This document shows positions 18,846 to 27,308 of a DNA stretch of 64,000 nucleotides, piece after piece. The position numbers and the translations under genes were made by a program. The notes beneath the pieces were generated by a model. The model saw only the letters and a program-made list of their open reading frames with translations, did no database searches and had not been told where the DNA came from. Origin of the DNA: Armatimonadota bacterium (lineage in GTDB: Bacteria > Sysuimicrobiota > Sysuimicrobiia > Sysuimicrobiales > Humicultoraceae); contig JAVHLY010000009.1 of the NCBI GenBank assembly GCA_031081585.1, forward strand, positions 27,425 to 91,424. The letters are read 5' to 3'. The first letter of the stretch is position 1, and each line of letters opens with the position of its first letter.

Positions 18846-19114
18846 GGCGCCGCCCGGCCCGGCCGTCGCCCCGCCTCCCCCACCGGGCAGCCTGCCGCCT
18901 TCCCGCATGAGGCGCGCCTGAAGGATCCTCCAAACGGGCATAAGGGCACCGAGGCAGGCAGCCGGCCGCAGGGCCCGGCGGGCTCGCGTCGAATACGCGG
19001 ACGGCCGGGCCGCCGCCACGTCGTCGGCCCGCCCTGTTCTCCGGCGCCTCCCGGCCGATAACACTCCTGGGAGCGGAGCCGGGACGTCCGAGATCACCAG
19101 AGGCGGTTGTCTAC
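18846..19114. other. Intergenic stretch between the pilin cluster and pilM
   Basis: About 270 nt without a supportable gene. The last 60 nt contain CGATAACACT, a weak -10-like sequence, and lead into pilM, so a promoter is likely here, but no convincing -35 box is visible. Confidence 0.4.
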
Positions 19115-20200
19115 ATGGGCCTGTTCAAGTTCTCCTCCGGATCCCTGGTCGGGCTGGACATCGGCAGCGACCGGTTGAAGGTCGTGGAGCTGGTCCGGGC
19201 CGGCCGCACCTACCGGCTGGCCCGCATGGCCACGCTCCCCTCGCCCGCCGGCGCCTTCCGGGACGGGGTGCCGGTCGCCCCCGACGAGGTGGGGGCGCAG
19301 GTGCGGGCGCTCTTCGACAAGGCCGGCATCCGCACCGACCGCGTCGTCGTGGGCGCCGGCGGCCAGAACGTCACGGTGCGCGAGGTGCGCGTCCCGCCCA
19401 TGACCGCCCAGGAGCTGACCGCGGCGGTCCGCTACGAGGCGGAGCGCTACCTCCCTTACAACATCCAGGACGTCTACATGGACTACCAGGTGCTGGGGGA
19501 GTCCACCGAAGACGGGCGCAAGATGCTGGACGTCGTCGTGGTGGCCACGCGCCAGGACGTGGTCCAGCGCATCATCGAGACGGTGGAGGCGGCCCGCCTC
19601 ACCCCCATCGTGGTGGACGTCGAGTCCTTCGCCGTGCTGCGGGCCCTGCGCCCCGCCCAGGCGCCGGAGCGCACCGTGGTCTTCATCGACCTGGGTGCCG
19701 AGGCCAGCGACATCGTCATTACCGAGGGGGACCGCCTGCGGCTGACGCGCAACATCCCCATCGGCGGCACTTCGCTCGTGCACGCCGTCCAGGAGGCCAT
19801 GGGCCTGGACGAGGGGGCGGCCCGGCAGCTGCTGGAGGAGCGCGGGGAGATCCTGGACGAGAACGCCATCCCCGACGACCTGACCGTGCAGCGCATCCAC
19901 GACGCCATCGCCCCGCAGGTGGGCGACCTGATCACCGAGGTGCGGCGCTCCCTGGACTACTACCAGACGCGCACGCGCGCCGCCGTGGTCTCGCAGGTGG
20001 TGCTCACCGGCGGGCTGGCCCGGCTGCGCAACCTCGACCGCGTGCTGGCCGCCGAACTGGGCCTGCCGGTCGAGGTCGGCAACCCCTTCGCCCACCTGGA
20101 GGTCAACGGCGCGGCCTTCGGCCCCGACGTCCTGGCCTCCACCGGCCCCGTGATGTCGGTGGCCGTCGGCCTCGCGCTCAGAGGGGGAGAGGAGCGATGA
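19115..20200 (+). CDS. pilM: Type IV pilus assembly ATPase-fold protein PilM
   Basis: The 361-residue protein has the actin-like fold motifs of PilM: GLDIGSDRLKVVEL (phosphate 1, residues 13-26), FIDLGAEASDIVI (phosphate 2) and VVLTGGLARLRNL (adenosine site). PilM sits on the cytoplasmic face of the inner membrane and binds the N-terminus of PilN, linking the cytoplasmic motor to the PilNOP alignment complex. Here the PilN N-terminus IRINLLP is encoded directly downstream, with an ATGA overlap. Length is normal for the family. Confidence 0.93.
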   Translation: MGLFKFSSGSLVGLDIGSDRLKVVELVRAGRTYRLARMATLPSPAGAFRDGVPVAPDEVGAQVRALFDKAGIRTDRVVVGAGGQNVTVREVRVPPMTAQELTAAVRYEAERYLPYNIQDVYMDYQVLGESTEDGRKMLDVVVVATRQDVVQRIIETVEAARLTPIVVDVESFAVLRALRPAQAPERTVVFIDLGAEASDIVITEGDRLRLTRNIPIGGTSLVHAVQEAMGLDEGAARQLLEERGEILDENAIPDDLTVQRIHDAIAPQVGDLITEVRRSLDYYQTRTRAAVVSQVVLTGGLARLRNLDRVLAAELGLPVEVGNPFAHLEVNGAAFGPDVLASTGPVMSVAVGLALRGGEER

Positions 20201-20757
20201 TCCGGATCAACCTCCTGCCGCGGCGGCCGCGGCGCCAGGTGCCCGGCGGGGCGCTCCTGGCGGTCGCCCTGCCCGTGGCGGTGCTCGTCGTGCTCGTCGT
20301 CGTCTACCTGAGCCTCTCCGCCCGCCTCGCCGCCCTGCAGGGGGAGCTGCGCCGGGCCGACGCGCGCATCGCCGAGCTGCAACCGCAGGTGGCGGAGGTC
20401 CAGGCGCTCAAGCGGCAGATCGAGGAGGCCCGGCGCAAGGAGGACCTGCTGGCGCAGCTGCTGGCCAGCCAGCTCCCCGCCTCCTCCATCCTGGCCAACA
20501 TCCGGGTGCTCATCCCCCGGGACGTCTGGATGACTACCCTGAACGTGCCCGACACCGGGTCCTTCACCATCGACGGGATGGCCATGAGCTTCGTGGCGGT
20601 GGCGCGGCTCATGGACAACCTGGAGTCCAGCCGCCTCTTCGACGGCCTCGACCTGAGCTCCGCCGAGCGTGAGCGGGTGGGCGAGGTCGAGGTCGTCCGC
20701 TTCCAGGTGACCGGACGCCTGGTCAAGCCCGGCGCCACCCCGGAGAGCAGCCGATGA
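20197..20757 (+). CDS. pilN: Type IV pilus alignment-complex protein PilN
   Basis: The 186-residue bitopic protein begins with the conserved PilM-binding motif MIRINLLPRRPR, then a membrane helix (ALLAVALPVAVLVVLVVVYL), a coiled coil (about residues 45-90) and a periplasmic ferredoxin-like domain. PilN pairs with PilO in the periplasm. It overlaps pilM and pilO by ATGA on both sides, so the three subunits are coupled. Confidence 0.9.
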   Translation: MIRINLLPRRPRRQVPGGALLAVALPVAVLVVLVVVYLSLSARLAALQGELRRADARIAELQPQVAEVQALKRQIEEARRKEDLLAQLLASQLPASSILANIRVLIPRDVWMTTLNVPDTGSFTIDGMAMSFVAVARLMDNLESSRLFDGLDLSSAERERVGEVEVVRFQVTGRLVKPGATPESSR

Positions 20758-21392
20758 AGACCAGCCCACGCGAGCGACTCCTCGTCAGCGTGCTCGTCAC
20801 GCTGGCGCTGGCGGCCGGGTTCTACTTCTTCGTCTACACGGGGAAGCAGGACGAGATCCGCCGCCTCAGCGCGCAGCTCACCCAGAAGCAGCAGCAGGTG
20901 GCGGAGATGGAGCAGCTGGCCGCCCAGCGCGAGGACCTGGAGCGGGAGTACCGGGCCCTGCAGGACCGCATCCAGGCCATCGAGGCCAAGCTGCCCCCGG
21001 CGCGGGAGATCCCCACGCTGCTGCGTCAGATGCAGGCGGTGGCCAGTGAGGTCGGGGTGAAGATGAACCTCATCCGCCCCGGCGCCCTGGAGGCCCCCAC
21101 CGGCCAGGCCGGCGCCGGGCCGCGACAGGGGCAGCCGCCCGCGGCCGCCCCTGCCCCGGCCTCCGGGCAGGGGCAGCAGGCCCAGCCGGCCGCCCCGCCC
21201 TACCAGCAGTTCCGGCTGGAGCTCTCCTTCGAGGGGACCTACGACACGCTGCTCAGCATGCTGCGCCGGCTGGAGAACTTCCCCCGCTTCATCGCCATGA
21301 CCCAGCTCGCCATCTCGCCCCAGCAGCCGCTGCCCCGCCTGCGACTGAACGTCGTCTCCAACACCTTCGTCCTGCCCGAGGCGCGGCCGTAG
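20754..21392 (+). CDS. pilO: Type IV pilus alignment-complex protein PilO
   Basis: The 212-residue protein has one membrane helix (residues 9-28), a coiled coil rich in Gln and Glu (about 32-85), a segment with the PilO-like PTLLRQMQAVASEVGV, a disordered Ala/Gln/Pro insert (about 115-145), and a C-terminal domain with FRLELSFEGTYDTLLSMLRRLENFPRF typical of PilO/GspM folds (shown here only as family context). It forms heterodimers with PilN. A strong intrinsic terminator follows, so pilMNO appear to form one transcript. Confidence 0.88.
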   Translation: MKTSPRERLLVSVLVTLALAAGFYFFVYTGKQDEIRRLSAQLTQKQQQVAEMEQLAAQREDLEREYRALQDRIQAIEAKLPPAREIPTLLRQMQAVASEVGVKMNLIRPGALEAPTGQAGAGPRQGQPPAAAPAPASGQGQQAQPAAPPYQQFRLELSFEGTYDTLLSMLRRLENFPRFIAMTQLAISPQQPLPRLRLNVVSNTFVLPEARP

Positions 21393-21419
21393 GGCCGGAG
21401 GCCGGGATGTCCCGGGGAG

Positions 21420-21449
21420 ACGGCGCCGGGTGGGTCCGCCCGGCGCCGT
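21420..21449 (+). terminator. Strong intrinsic terminator after pilO
   Basis: A perfect 11-bp stem (ACGGCGCCGGG pairing with CCCGGCGCCGT) with an 8-nt loop is followed by TCTGTC. It lies 27 nt after the pilO stop and separates pilMNO from the diguanylate cyclase gene. Confidence 0.7.
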
Positions 21450-21603
21450 TCTGTCAGTCCGCGCTCCGGGCGGGTGCCCGGCCGCCGGTTCAGGGAGCGG
21501 TCGTCCCGCCGTCGGCAGGCCAGCGCGCGGCCCGCGATCCGTCGCCCGCGGCCTCCTGCCGGGCGGTCTCAGCCGGCTCGGGCCCGGGCATAGGGAAATG
21601 GTT

Positions 21604-22596
21604 ATGGAAGCGGTGCGCCTGCACGCCACCCTGAACTGGCTGATCGACACGGCCGCCGAGGTCGCTCCCGGGCAGGACCTGGAGGAGACGCTGGAGCGCT
21701 ACCTGGACCGCCTCCTCCAGTGGGTAGACGCGGAGCAGGGGTCCATCCTCCTGCGGGACGGGGATGGTCTCGCCCTCGTGGCCGCCCGGGGCCTCAGCGC
21801 CGAGGTCACGCCGGGCATGCGCATCGGCCTGCAGGAGGGTCCGGCGGGCGAGGTGGCGGCGGAGGGCACCCCGCGCCTCCTCTACGGCGAGCTGCCGTCG
21901 CCGCGGGCGACCCCACGGCCCCGCTCGGCGCTGATCATCCCCATCCGCAGCCGGGAGCGCGTCATCGGCGTGCTCAACCTGGGGAAGCTCTCGGGCGCCC
22001 GCGACTTCACCCCCGAAGACCTCCAGGTCATCTCGGTGGTGGCCGCCCAGTTGGCCTGGCTGCTGGCCAACTTCGAGCTCATGTCCAAGATGTGGCGGCT
22101 GGCCATCACCGACGAGCTCACCGGGCTGTACAACCGGCGCTACTTCTTCCTGCGGCTGCGTGAGGAGATGCAGCGGGCGTTGCGCTACGACAAGCCGCTG
22201 TCGCTGGTGATGCTGGACCTGGACGGGTTCAAGGAGCTCAACCGCAGCCACGGGCTGCTGGTGGCGGACGAGGTCCTGGCCAAGGTGGCGGGGGTGATCC
22301 AGCGCAACCTGCGGGCCGTGGACGTCGCCGCCCGCTACGGGGGCGACGAGGTGGTGGTGATCCTGCCGGAGACGCCGGCCGGCCCGGCGGCGTCGATCAT
22401 CGCCCGGCTGCAGCGGGCCGTGGCCGACGAGACCTTCGTGGGGCGGAACGGCATGCCCGTCCACCTGAGCGTCTGCGCCGGGATCGCCCAGTTCCCGGCG
22501 GACGGGGTGGACCCGGAGGACCTCATCCGCAAAGCCGACGCCGCCCTCATCGAGGCGAAGCGCGCAGGCAGCGGACGCCTCCTGTTGGCGGAGTAA
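21604..22596 (+). CDS. GAF-GGDEF diguanylate cyclase
   Basis: About 330 residues. An N-terminal GAF sensor domain (about 15-155, with QGSILLRDGDGLALVA and RVIGVLNLGK) is followed by a GGDEF domain (about 170-325). The active-site loop reads RYGGDEV (residues 244-250), where Val replaces the usual Phe. The key Gly-Gly-Asp-Glu residues are intact, as are the upstream DELTGLYNRRYF and LDLDGFK motifs. An RxxD inhibitory site (Arg237, Asp240) lies five residues before RYGGDE, so product feedback is likely. No membrane helix is visible, so it is probably cytosolic. Embedded among pilus genes, it probably ties c-di-GMP to pilus function. ATG 21604 is preferred over ATG 21598 because AGGGA lies 7 nt upstream. 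Confidence 0.88.
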   Translation: MEAVRLHATLNWLIDTAAEVAPGQDLEETLERYLDRLLQWVDAEQGSILLRDGDGLALVAARGLSAEVTPGMRIGLQEGPAGEVAAEGTPRLLYGELPSPRATPRPRSALIIPIRSRERVIGVLNLGKLSGARDFTPEDLQVISVVAAQLAWLLANFELMSKMWRLAITDELTGLYNRRYFFLRLREEMQRALRYDKPLSLVMLDLDGFKELNRSHGLLVADEVLAKVAGVIQRNLRAVDVAARYGGDEVVVILPETPAGPAASIIARLQRAVADETFVGRNGMPVHLSVCAGIAQFPADGVDPEDLIRKADAALIEAKRAGSGRLLLAE

Positions 22597-22600
22597 CCTC

Positions 22601-22624
22601 GCGCCGCTCCCGCGGGAGCGGCGC
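22601..22624. terminator. Perfect 24-nt palindrome between convergent genes
   Basis: A fully self-complementary GC-rich 24-mer (arm GCGCCGCTCCCG) starts 4 nt after the GGDEF gene and faces the end of the minus-strand gene at 22675. It probably ends transcription from both sides. There is no T-tract. Confidence 0.55.
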
Positions 22625-22674
22625 AGCAACCTGGCGGCCTGCCGGGGCTTAGAGGCTCCCCCAGGCCCCGACGC

Positions 22675-23328
22675 TCAGCCCCGCACCTGCGCCTGCTCGC
22701 GGATGATCCGTCCCGCCTCGGCGTAGGAGAGCCAGATGCCGCTCTGCTCGAAGACCAGGTAGCGCAGGTACCCGGCCAGCGACATGAACCGCGTCTCCGG
22801 CGAGAAGGGCTTGAGGGTCTCCACCCGCGGCAGCGAGACGAAGGCCGCGTGCGCCTCGGTGCGCGGCGGGTAGACCAGGATGACGGCTACGCTGCCCCGC
22901 TCGAAGCCGAAGGCCAGGCCCAGGTGGTCGTAGGCGATGCCGGCCAGGCCCTCGACCACGGCCGGGCTGAACTGCGCGCCGTACACCCGGCGCACCTCCG
23001 CCTCGCTCACCCCGAGCCCGATCCCCTCCGGGGTGCGCAGGAGGCTGTTGGAGGCGGAGACGGCGGTGATGGTGTCCCCGTCGGCGTAGACGGTGATGCC
23101 GAAGCGGGTGAAGAGGAGGAGCGTCCCCTCCCGCACCGTGCGCATCTCCGCCGGCGGGCCGAGCCGGGCGATCACCGACCGCACCGAGCGGCCCAGGACG
23201 ACGCCGGCCACGCTGTGGCCGGGCACGATGAGCACGGGGGAGGGAGCGACGGGCGGCTGCTGGGCCAGGAGGGGGAGCGAACCCCCGAGAATCGCTCCGA
23301 TCGCAAGACCGACAGCGGCGAGTCGCAC
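22675..23328 (-). CDS. Secreted protein with BamE/SmpA-like repeats
   Basis: The 217-residue protein starts with a signal peptide ([23 protein letters not shown]). The mature part has two similar units built around VAGVVLGRSVRSVIARLGPP and GIGLGVSEAEVRRVYGAQF, each followed by beta strands. This pattern resembles the GMTxxxVxxxLGxP motif of SmpA/BamE-like domains. I do not recognise a specific family, so the role is unknown. The GTG start follows GAGGAGG. It faces away from the prepilin peptidase gene and towards the diguanylate cyclase gene. Confidence 0.6.
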   Translation of the reverse strand: MRLAAVGLAIGAILGGSLPLLAQQPPVAPSPVLIVPGHSVAGVVLGRSVRSVIARLGPPAEMRTVREGTLLLFTRFGITVYADGDTITAVSASNSLLRTPEGIGLGVSEAEVRRVYGAQFSPAVVEGLAGIAYDHLGLAFGFERGSVAVILVYPPRTEAHAAFVSLPRVETLKPFSPETRFMSLAGYLRYLVFEQSGIWLSYAEAGRIIREQAQVRG

Positions 23329-23589
23329 GGGTGAGCCTCCTCTGCGTCGGGCAGCCCGGCGCGCGCGGGCTGCGGATCGAGCGGTCCGTCGTCACAGGGC
23401 ACGAGTCCGGGGCCCGTACCCTGCACCATCGATGTATGTGCCCCGTTTCGTGTCGGCTGAGGCGGTTTCCTGCCCCTCCGGCTGGCGGAGGCCCCGGTGC
23501 GGGAGGGGAGGCCCGGGCTCGGGAGGGGCGCGGCGACACCCGCAAACCGGCCCGGGCGGGCCGATGGGAAAGGAGGACCGGAAGGACGG

Positions 23590-24336
23590 ATGACGGCCGT
23601 GCAGGGGCTGGTGGCGGCGGTGGTGGGAGCCATGGTGGGCTCCTTCGCCAACGTGGTGATCTATCGGGTGCCGCGCCGGGAGTCGGTGGTGGCCCCGCGC
23701 TCGCGCTGTCCGGCCTGCGGCCACCCCATCGCCGCGCGGGACAACGTGCCGCTCCTCAGCTTCCTCCTGCTGCGGGGCCGCTGCCGCCACTGCGGGACGG
23801 CCATCTCGTGGCGCTACCCGCTGGTGGAGGCGCTGACGGCCCTGCTCTTCGTGGCGGTCTGGCGGGCCTTCGGCCCCACCTGGGAGGGCCTGCGCGCCGC
23901 CCTCTTCGTGCTGATCCTGGTGGTCGTCGTGTTCGTCGACCTGGACCACCGGCTGATCCCCAACGCCGTGACCTACCCGGGGATGGCCGCGGGCCTGCTG
24001 CTGGCGCTGCCCGACGGCCCCGCCGCCCTGGCGGAGCGGGTCCTGGCCGGCGTGGGGGCCGGAGCGTTCTTCCTGGCCGTCGCTGTGGTCAGCCGGGGCG
24101 GGATGGGCGGCGGTGACGTCAAGCTGGCCGCCGTGATGGGCCTCTTCCTGGGATGGCCGACCATCGCCGCTGCCCTCTTCCTCAGCTTCCTCGCCGGGGG
24201 GCTCGTGGGCATCGCCCTGATCCTGCTGGGACTACGCCGGCGGAAGGACGCCATCCCCTTCGGCCCCTTCCTCGCGCTCGGCAGCCTGGCAGGGCTGTTC
24301 TGGGGGGCCTCCCTCGTCCGGTGGTACTTCGGGTGA
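23590..24336 (+). CDS. pilD: Type IV prepilin peptidase/N-methyltransferase PilD
   Basis: This 248-residue polytopic membrane protease has an N-terminal helix with GSFANVVIYRVPR, then a cytoplasmic zinc-binding domain with two CxxC pairs (CPAC and CRHC). The catalytic aspartates are in VDLDHRLIPN and GGMGGGDVKL. PilD cleaves prepilin leaders after Gly and methylates the new N-terminus. It should process the prepilins at 7835-16810 and possibly the pilin fused to the transglutaminase. The start ATG follows GGAAGGACGG. Length is typical. Confidence 0.93.
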   Translation: MTAVQGLVAAVVGAMVGSFANVVIYRVPRRESVVAPRSRCPACGHPIAARDNVPLLSFLLLRGRCRHCGTAISWRYPLVEALTALLFVAVWRAFGPTWEGLRAALFVLILVVVVFVDLDHRLIPNAVTYPGMAAGLLLALPDGPAALAERVLAGVGAGAFFLAVAVVSRGGMGGGDVKLAAVMGLFLGWPTIAAALFLSFLAGGLVGIALILLGLRRRKDAIPFGPFLALGSLAGLFWGASLVRWYFG

Positions 24337-24549
24337 GACGGCGGAAGAGCGGGAACCGCGTGCGGAGAGGCGTCAAATGCAGGATCACAGTGCGTCTAGA
24401 CCGAATTACTTTTGGGTATCGCGGGAACGAGTACGGCCACGGACCGCCACGGCTGTCGGTGGCCGGGTGATCCCGGTCACGAAGAGCCGGAGACGCCCCG
24501 AGCCCCCTGCCGGGGTCACGACCACTCGGTCGACAGAGGAGCCTGCCTG

Positions 24550-25245
24550 ATGGATCGCCTACTCTCCTACGTCCGGCGCAACCCCGCGATGGCGGGCATC
24601 ATCGGGGTGCTCGTCGTGGGGATCGCCTACCTGTTGCTGACCGGCGGGGCTCAACCGCCCACCGGGGGATCGGCCGTGGTCGGCTCGGCGCCCTCCCCCG
24701 CGCCGGCTCCTGCACCCGCCGCTGCTTCCCCAGGCCCCGGCGGCGGCGTGATGCCGCCGCCGCCTACACCGGCGGCCGTCCCACCGCCGCCGCCTCCCCA
24801 GGCGGCCGGGCGGGCCGACCCCTTCGCCCCGCTGGTGAAGCCGCAGACCGCGGCCGCGGCGGCGCCCGTGCGACCGGCACCGGTCCCTCCGCCGGCACCG
24901 CTGCCCCCGCCGCTCTTCCCCAGCCCGGAGCCGCCGGCGGCGCCCGGGTCGCCGCCGGCTCCCGTCCCTGAGGCTCCCACTGCCCCGCCGTCTCCGCAGC
25001 GGCTCGCCGCCGGGGCGGAGCTCGTCGGCGTGCTGGGGGATGGCGGGGGTGTGGCCATCATCCGGGTGAGCAACCGCACGTGGATCGTGTCCGTGGGCGA
25101 GCTGATCGAGGACCGCGTCCGCGTGATCAAGATCGACGCGACCAACGGCATCGTCATCCTGCAGGAAGACGGCGAGAACTTCGAACTGCGTGCCGAAGAG
25201 GTGAACCCACCCTATGTCGCCCACTCCCTGGTCCGTGGCTCGTAA
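24550..25245 (+). CDS. PilP/GspC-like inner-membrane protein with Pro-Ala-rich linker
   Basis: The 231-residue bitopic protein has a short cytoplasmic N-terminus, a membrane helix (AGIIGVLVVGIAYLLL), a disordered Pro/Ala linker of about 120 residues, and a compact C-terminal beta domain (LVGVLGDGGGVAIIRVSNRTWIVSVGE, about residues 160-215). This is the layout of GspC and PilP homology-region domains, which contact the secretin. The secretin gene overlaps it by 32 nt. The 213 nt upstream include an A/T-rich patch and likely a promoter, but I see no clear -35/-10 pair. Confidence 0.65.
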   Translation: MDRLLSYVRRNPAMAGIIGVLVVGIAYLLLTGGAQPPTGGSAVVGSAPSPAPAPAPAAASPGPGGGVMPPPPTPAAVPPPPPPQAAGRADPFAPLVKPQTAAAAAPVRPAPVPPPAPLPPPLFPSPEPPAAPGSPPAPVPEAPTAPPSPQRLAAGAELVGVLGDGGGVAIIRVSNRTWIVSVGELIEDRVRVIKIDATNGIVILQEDGENFELRAEEVNPPYVAHSLVRGS

Positions 25246-26884
25246 GGGGTTCCTGACGACGCGCCACCGCACGCGCCTCGCCGTGGCCTGCCTGGCGCTG
25301 GCGCTGCTGATCGGTGCGCCGGCCTGGCCGGCCCAGGCCGCGGCCGCCCGGGTCACCGGGGTGACGGTGAAAGCCTTCCCCGGCATCGTCCAGGTGGCGG
25401 TGAGCGCCACGGGGCGGCTGACCTTCACGACCACCACGCTCGACGCCCCCACCCGCCTGGTCGTCGACCTCCCCGGCGCGGTCCTGGCCCACGGCGTGCC
25501 GGCCGTGGTCGAGGTGGGTCAGGGGCCGGTGCGGCGGGTGCGGAGCGGGCAGTGGCAGCGCACCCCGCCGGTGGTGCGCATCACCGTCGACCTGGCCGCG
25601 CCCACCGCCTATGAGGTGCGGGCCCTGGGGCCGGGGCTCGTGGTGGCGCGCCTGGCCGTCCCGCGCCCGACGGCGGGGACCCGGGCGCCCGCCCTCGCAA
25701 CGGCGCCCCGGCAGGCTGTGGCCGCGGCGTCCGGACCGCGCCTGGCCCAGGCCCCGGCGCAGCAGCCGCCCCCGCCGGCCCAGGGCGGTCGCATCACCCT
25801 CGACCTGCGCAACACCGAGATCGCCGACGTCCTCTCCGCGCTGGCCAAGCTGTGCGGCTTCAACATCGTCACCGACGCCTCCGTGCGCGGAACCATCACC
25901 GTCCGGCTGGTCGAGGTCACCTGCGACGAGGCGCTGCGCTTCATCCTGGAGGCGAACAACCTGGGCTTCCGCCGGGTGGGACGCAACCTCATCGTCATGT
26001 CGGCGGAGAAGCTGGCCCCGCCCCCGGAGGCGCCCGAGCCCGTGGTCTACATGCTGGGCTTCGCCAACGCCGATCAGGCGCGGGCGGCGGTGGCCGCGGC
26101 GGTGCCGGGGATCCGCGTGGCCATCGACCCGCGCACCAACGCGCTGGTGGTCTTCGGGACCCCGAGCCAGCAGGAGCAGGTGCAGAAGATCCTGCAGAGC
26201 CTCGACATCAAGATCGCCCAGATCCTCATCGAGACCCGCGTGGTGGACATCAGCACGACCGTCCTGCGGGACGCCGGGCTGGACTGGGGGCTGACCGGGG
26301 TGCCGATCACCCAGATCCAGGGGGTTTTCCCGAACCAGATCACGGTGGGCGTCTCCACCTTCGACATCTTCGGCCGGTTGACGGCGCTCATCCGCGACGG
26401 GCGCGCCCGCGTGATCACCGCGCCGCGGCTGGCCGTCCTGGACGGCAACAAGGGGATGGTCAACCTGGGCGAGGAGATCCCCATCCCCCAGGTGGACGCC
26501 CAGGGCCGCATCACCTTCACCTTCAAGCCGGTGGGGGTCGTGCTGGAGATCACGCCGCGGCTGGGACGCGACGGGATCATCACGACCCAGATCACGCCGG
26601 AGGTCAGCTCGGTGATCGAGTTCCTGCAGACCGCCGCGGGGCCGGTACCGCGCCTCTCCACCCGCCGGGCCAATACGGTGGTGCAGGCCCGCAGCGGCGA
26701 GTCCATCGTCATCGCCGGCCTGATCAGCGCCCAGGAGCGGCGCACCATCGTGCGGGTGCCGCTGCTGGGGGATATCCCGGTGATCGGCTCCCTCTTCCGC
26801 CGCACCACGACCGACCGGACGGAGACCGAGGTGATCTTCATCATCACCCCGCAGGTCGTCGACCCGCCGGCGCCCCGCCCCTGA
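25214..26884 (+). CDS. pilQ: Type IV pilus secretin PilQ
   Basis: The 556-residue protein starts with a signal peptide (about residues 22-43, ending AQAAAA). An AMIN domain (about 45-145) probably binds peptidoglycan. After a short linker come an STN domain (ITLDLRNTEIADVLSALAKLCGF), an N1/NolW domain, and the C-terminal secretin beta-barrel domain with ARVITAPRLAVLDGNKG, LGEEIPIP and RVPLLGDIPVIGSLFRR. It forms the outer-membrane gate for the pilus, which implies a diderm envelope. ATG 25214 overlaps the previous gene by 32 nt. Confidence 0.92.
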   Translation: MSPTPWSVARKGFLTTRHRTRLAVACLALALLIGAPAWPAQAAAARVTGVTVKAFPGIVQVAVSATGRLTFTTTTLDAPTRLVVDLPGAVLAHGVPAVVEVGQGPVRRVRSGQWQRTPPVVRITVDLAAPTAYEVRALGPGLVVARLAVPRPTAGTRAPALATAPRQAVAAASGPRLAQAPAQQPPPPAQGGRITLDLRNTEIADVLSALAKLCGFNIVTDASVRGTITVRLVEVTCDEALRFILEANNLGFRRVGRNLIVMSAEKLAPPPEAPEPVVYMLGFANADQARAAVAAAVPGIRVAIDPRTNALVVFGTPSQQEQVQKILQSLDIKIAQILIETRVVDISTTVLRDAGLDWGLTGVPITQIQGVFPNQITVGVSTFDIFGRLTALIRDGRARVITAPRLAVLDGNKGMVNLGEEIPIPQVDAQGRITFTFKPVGVVLEITPRLGRDGIITTQITPEVSSVIEFLQTAAGPVPRLSTRRANTVVQARSGESIVIAGLISAQERRTIVRVPLLGDIPVIGSLFRRTTTDRTETEVIFIITPQVVDPPAPRP

Positions 26885-26926
26885 GGCGGCCGTGGCCGGA
26901 GCTTTCTCCGAGGTGGTGTTCAACCC

Positions 26927-27300
26927 ATGCACAGCTCCTGGCGTCACACCTTCATTCTGCCACTCTCGCCCTGACGCTCTCCGCGTGCAGCCTGGTGGGA
27001 CTCGGCACCGGGTGGCTCCTGGAGGCGCCGCAGCTCATCTCCCCGCCCAGCGGGGCCACGCTGCCCTGTGGCGCGACGTTCGCCTTCTCGTGGAGCCCCG
27101 TGACCAATGCGAACCACTACGTCATCGAGGTCTACAACGCCACCAGCGGCGCCCTGGTGACCTCGGCGCAGACCGATGCCGACGCGCCCACGGCGACGCT
27201 CATCCTGGCCTGCGCCACCTCGTACCGCTGGCGGGTGGCCGCGGCGGCCACCAACGGGGGTCGTCAGTGGAGCGCGTCGTGGACCTTCGCGGTGCAGTAG
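26927..27300 (+). pseudogene. Fibronectin-III-like lipoprotein with a frameshifted signal peptide
   Basis: From about 26956 the frame reads SATLALTLSACSLVGLG, a lipoprotein signal end with lipobox LSAC, followed by an Fn3-like beta domain (QLISPPSGATLPCGATFAFSW ... SYRWRV ... WSASWTFAV) ending at 27300. No normal start codon exists in this frame before the lipobox. ATG 26927 is one frame away and encodes MHSSWRHTFIL, a fitting signal-peptide beginning, before a stop. One missing base near 26951-26957 would join them. It may be a sequencing error, a pseudogene or a phase-variable start. The only in-frame alternative, GTG 26995, would lose the lipobox. Confidence 0.5.
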
Positions 27301-27308
27301 ACGGAGCG

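Noticed and set aside
24337..24549. Possible c-di-GMP riboswitch or other structured leader before the PilP-like gene
   Set aside because: GC-rich inverted repeats are present, but I find none of the conserved core bases of known c-di-GMP riboswitches.
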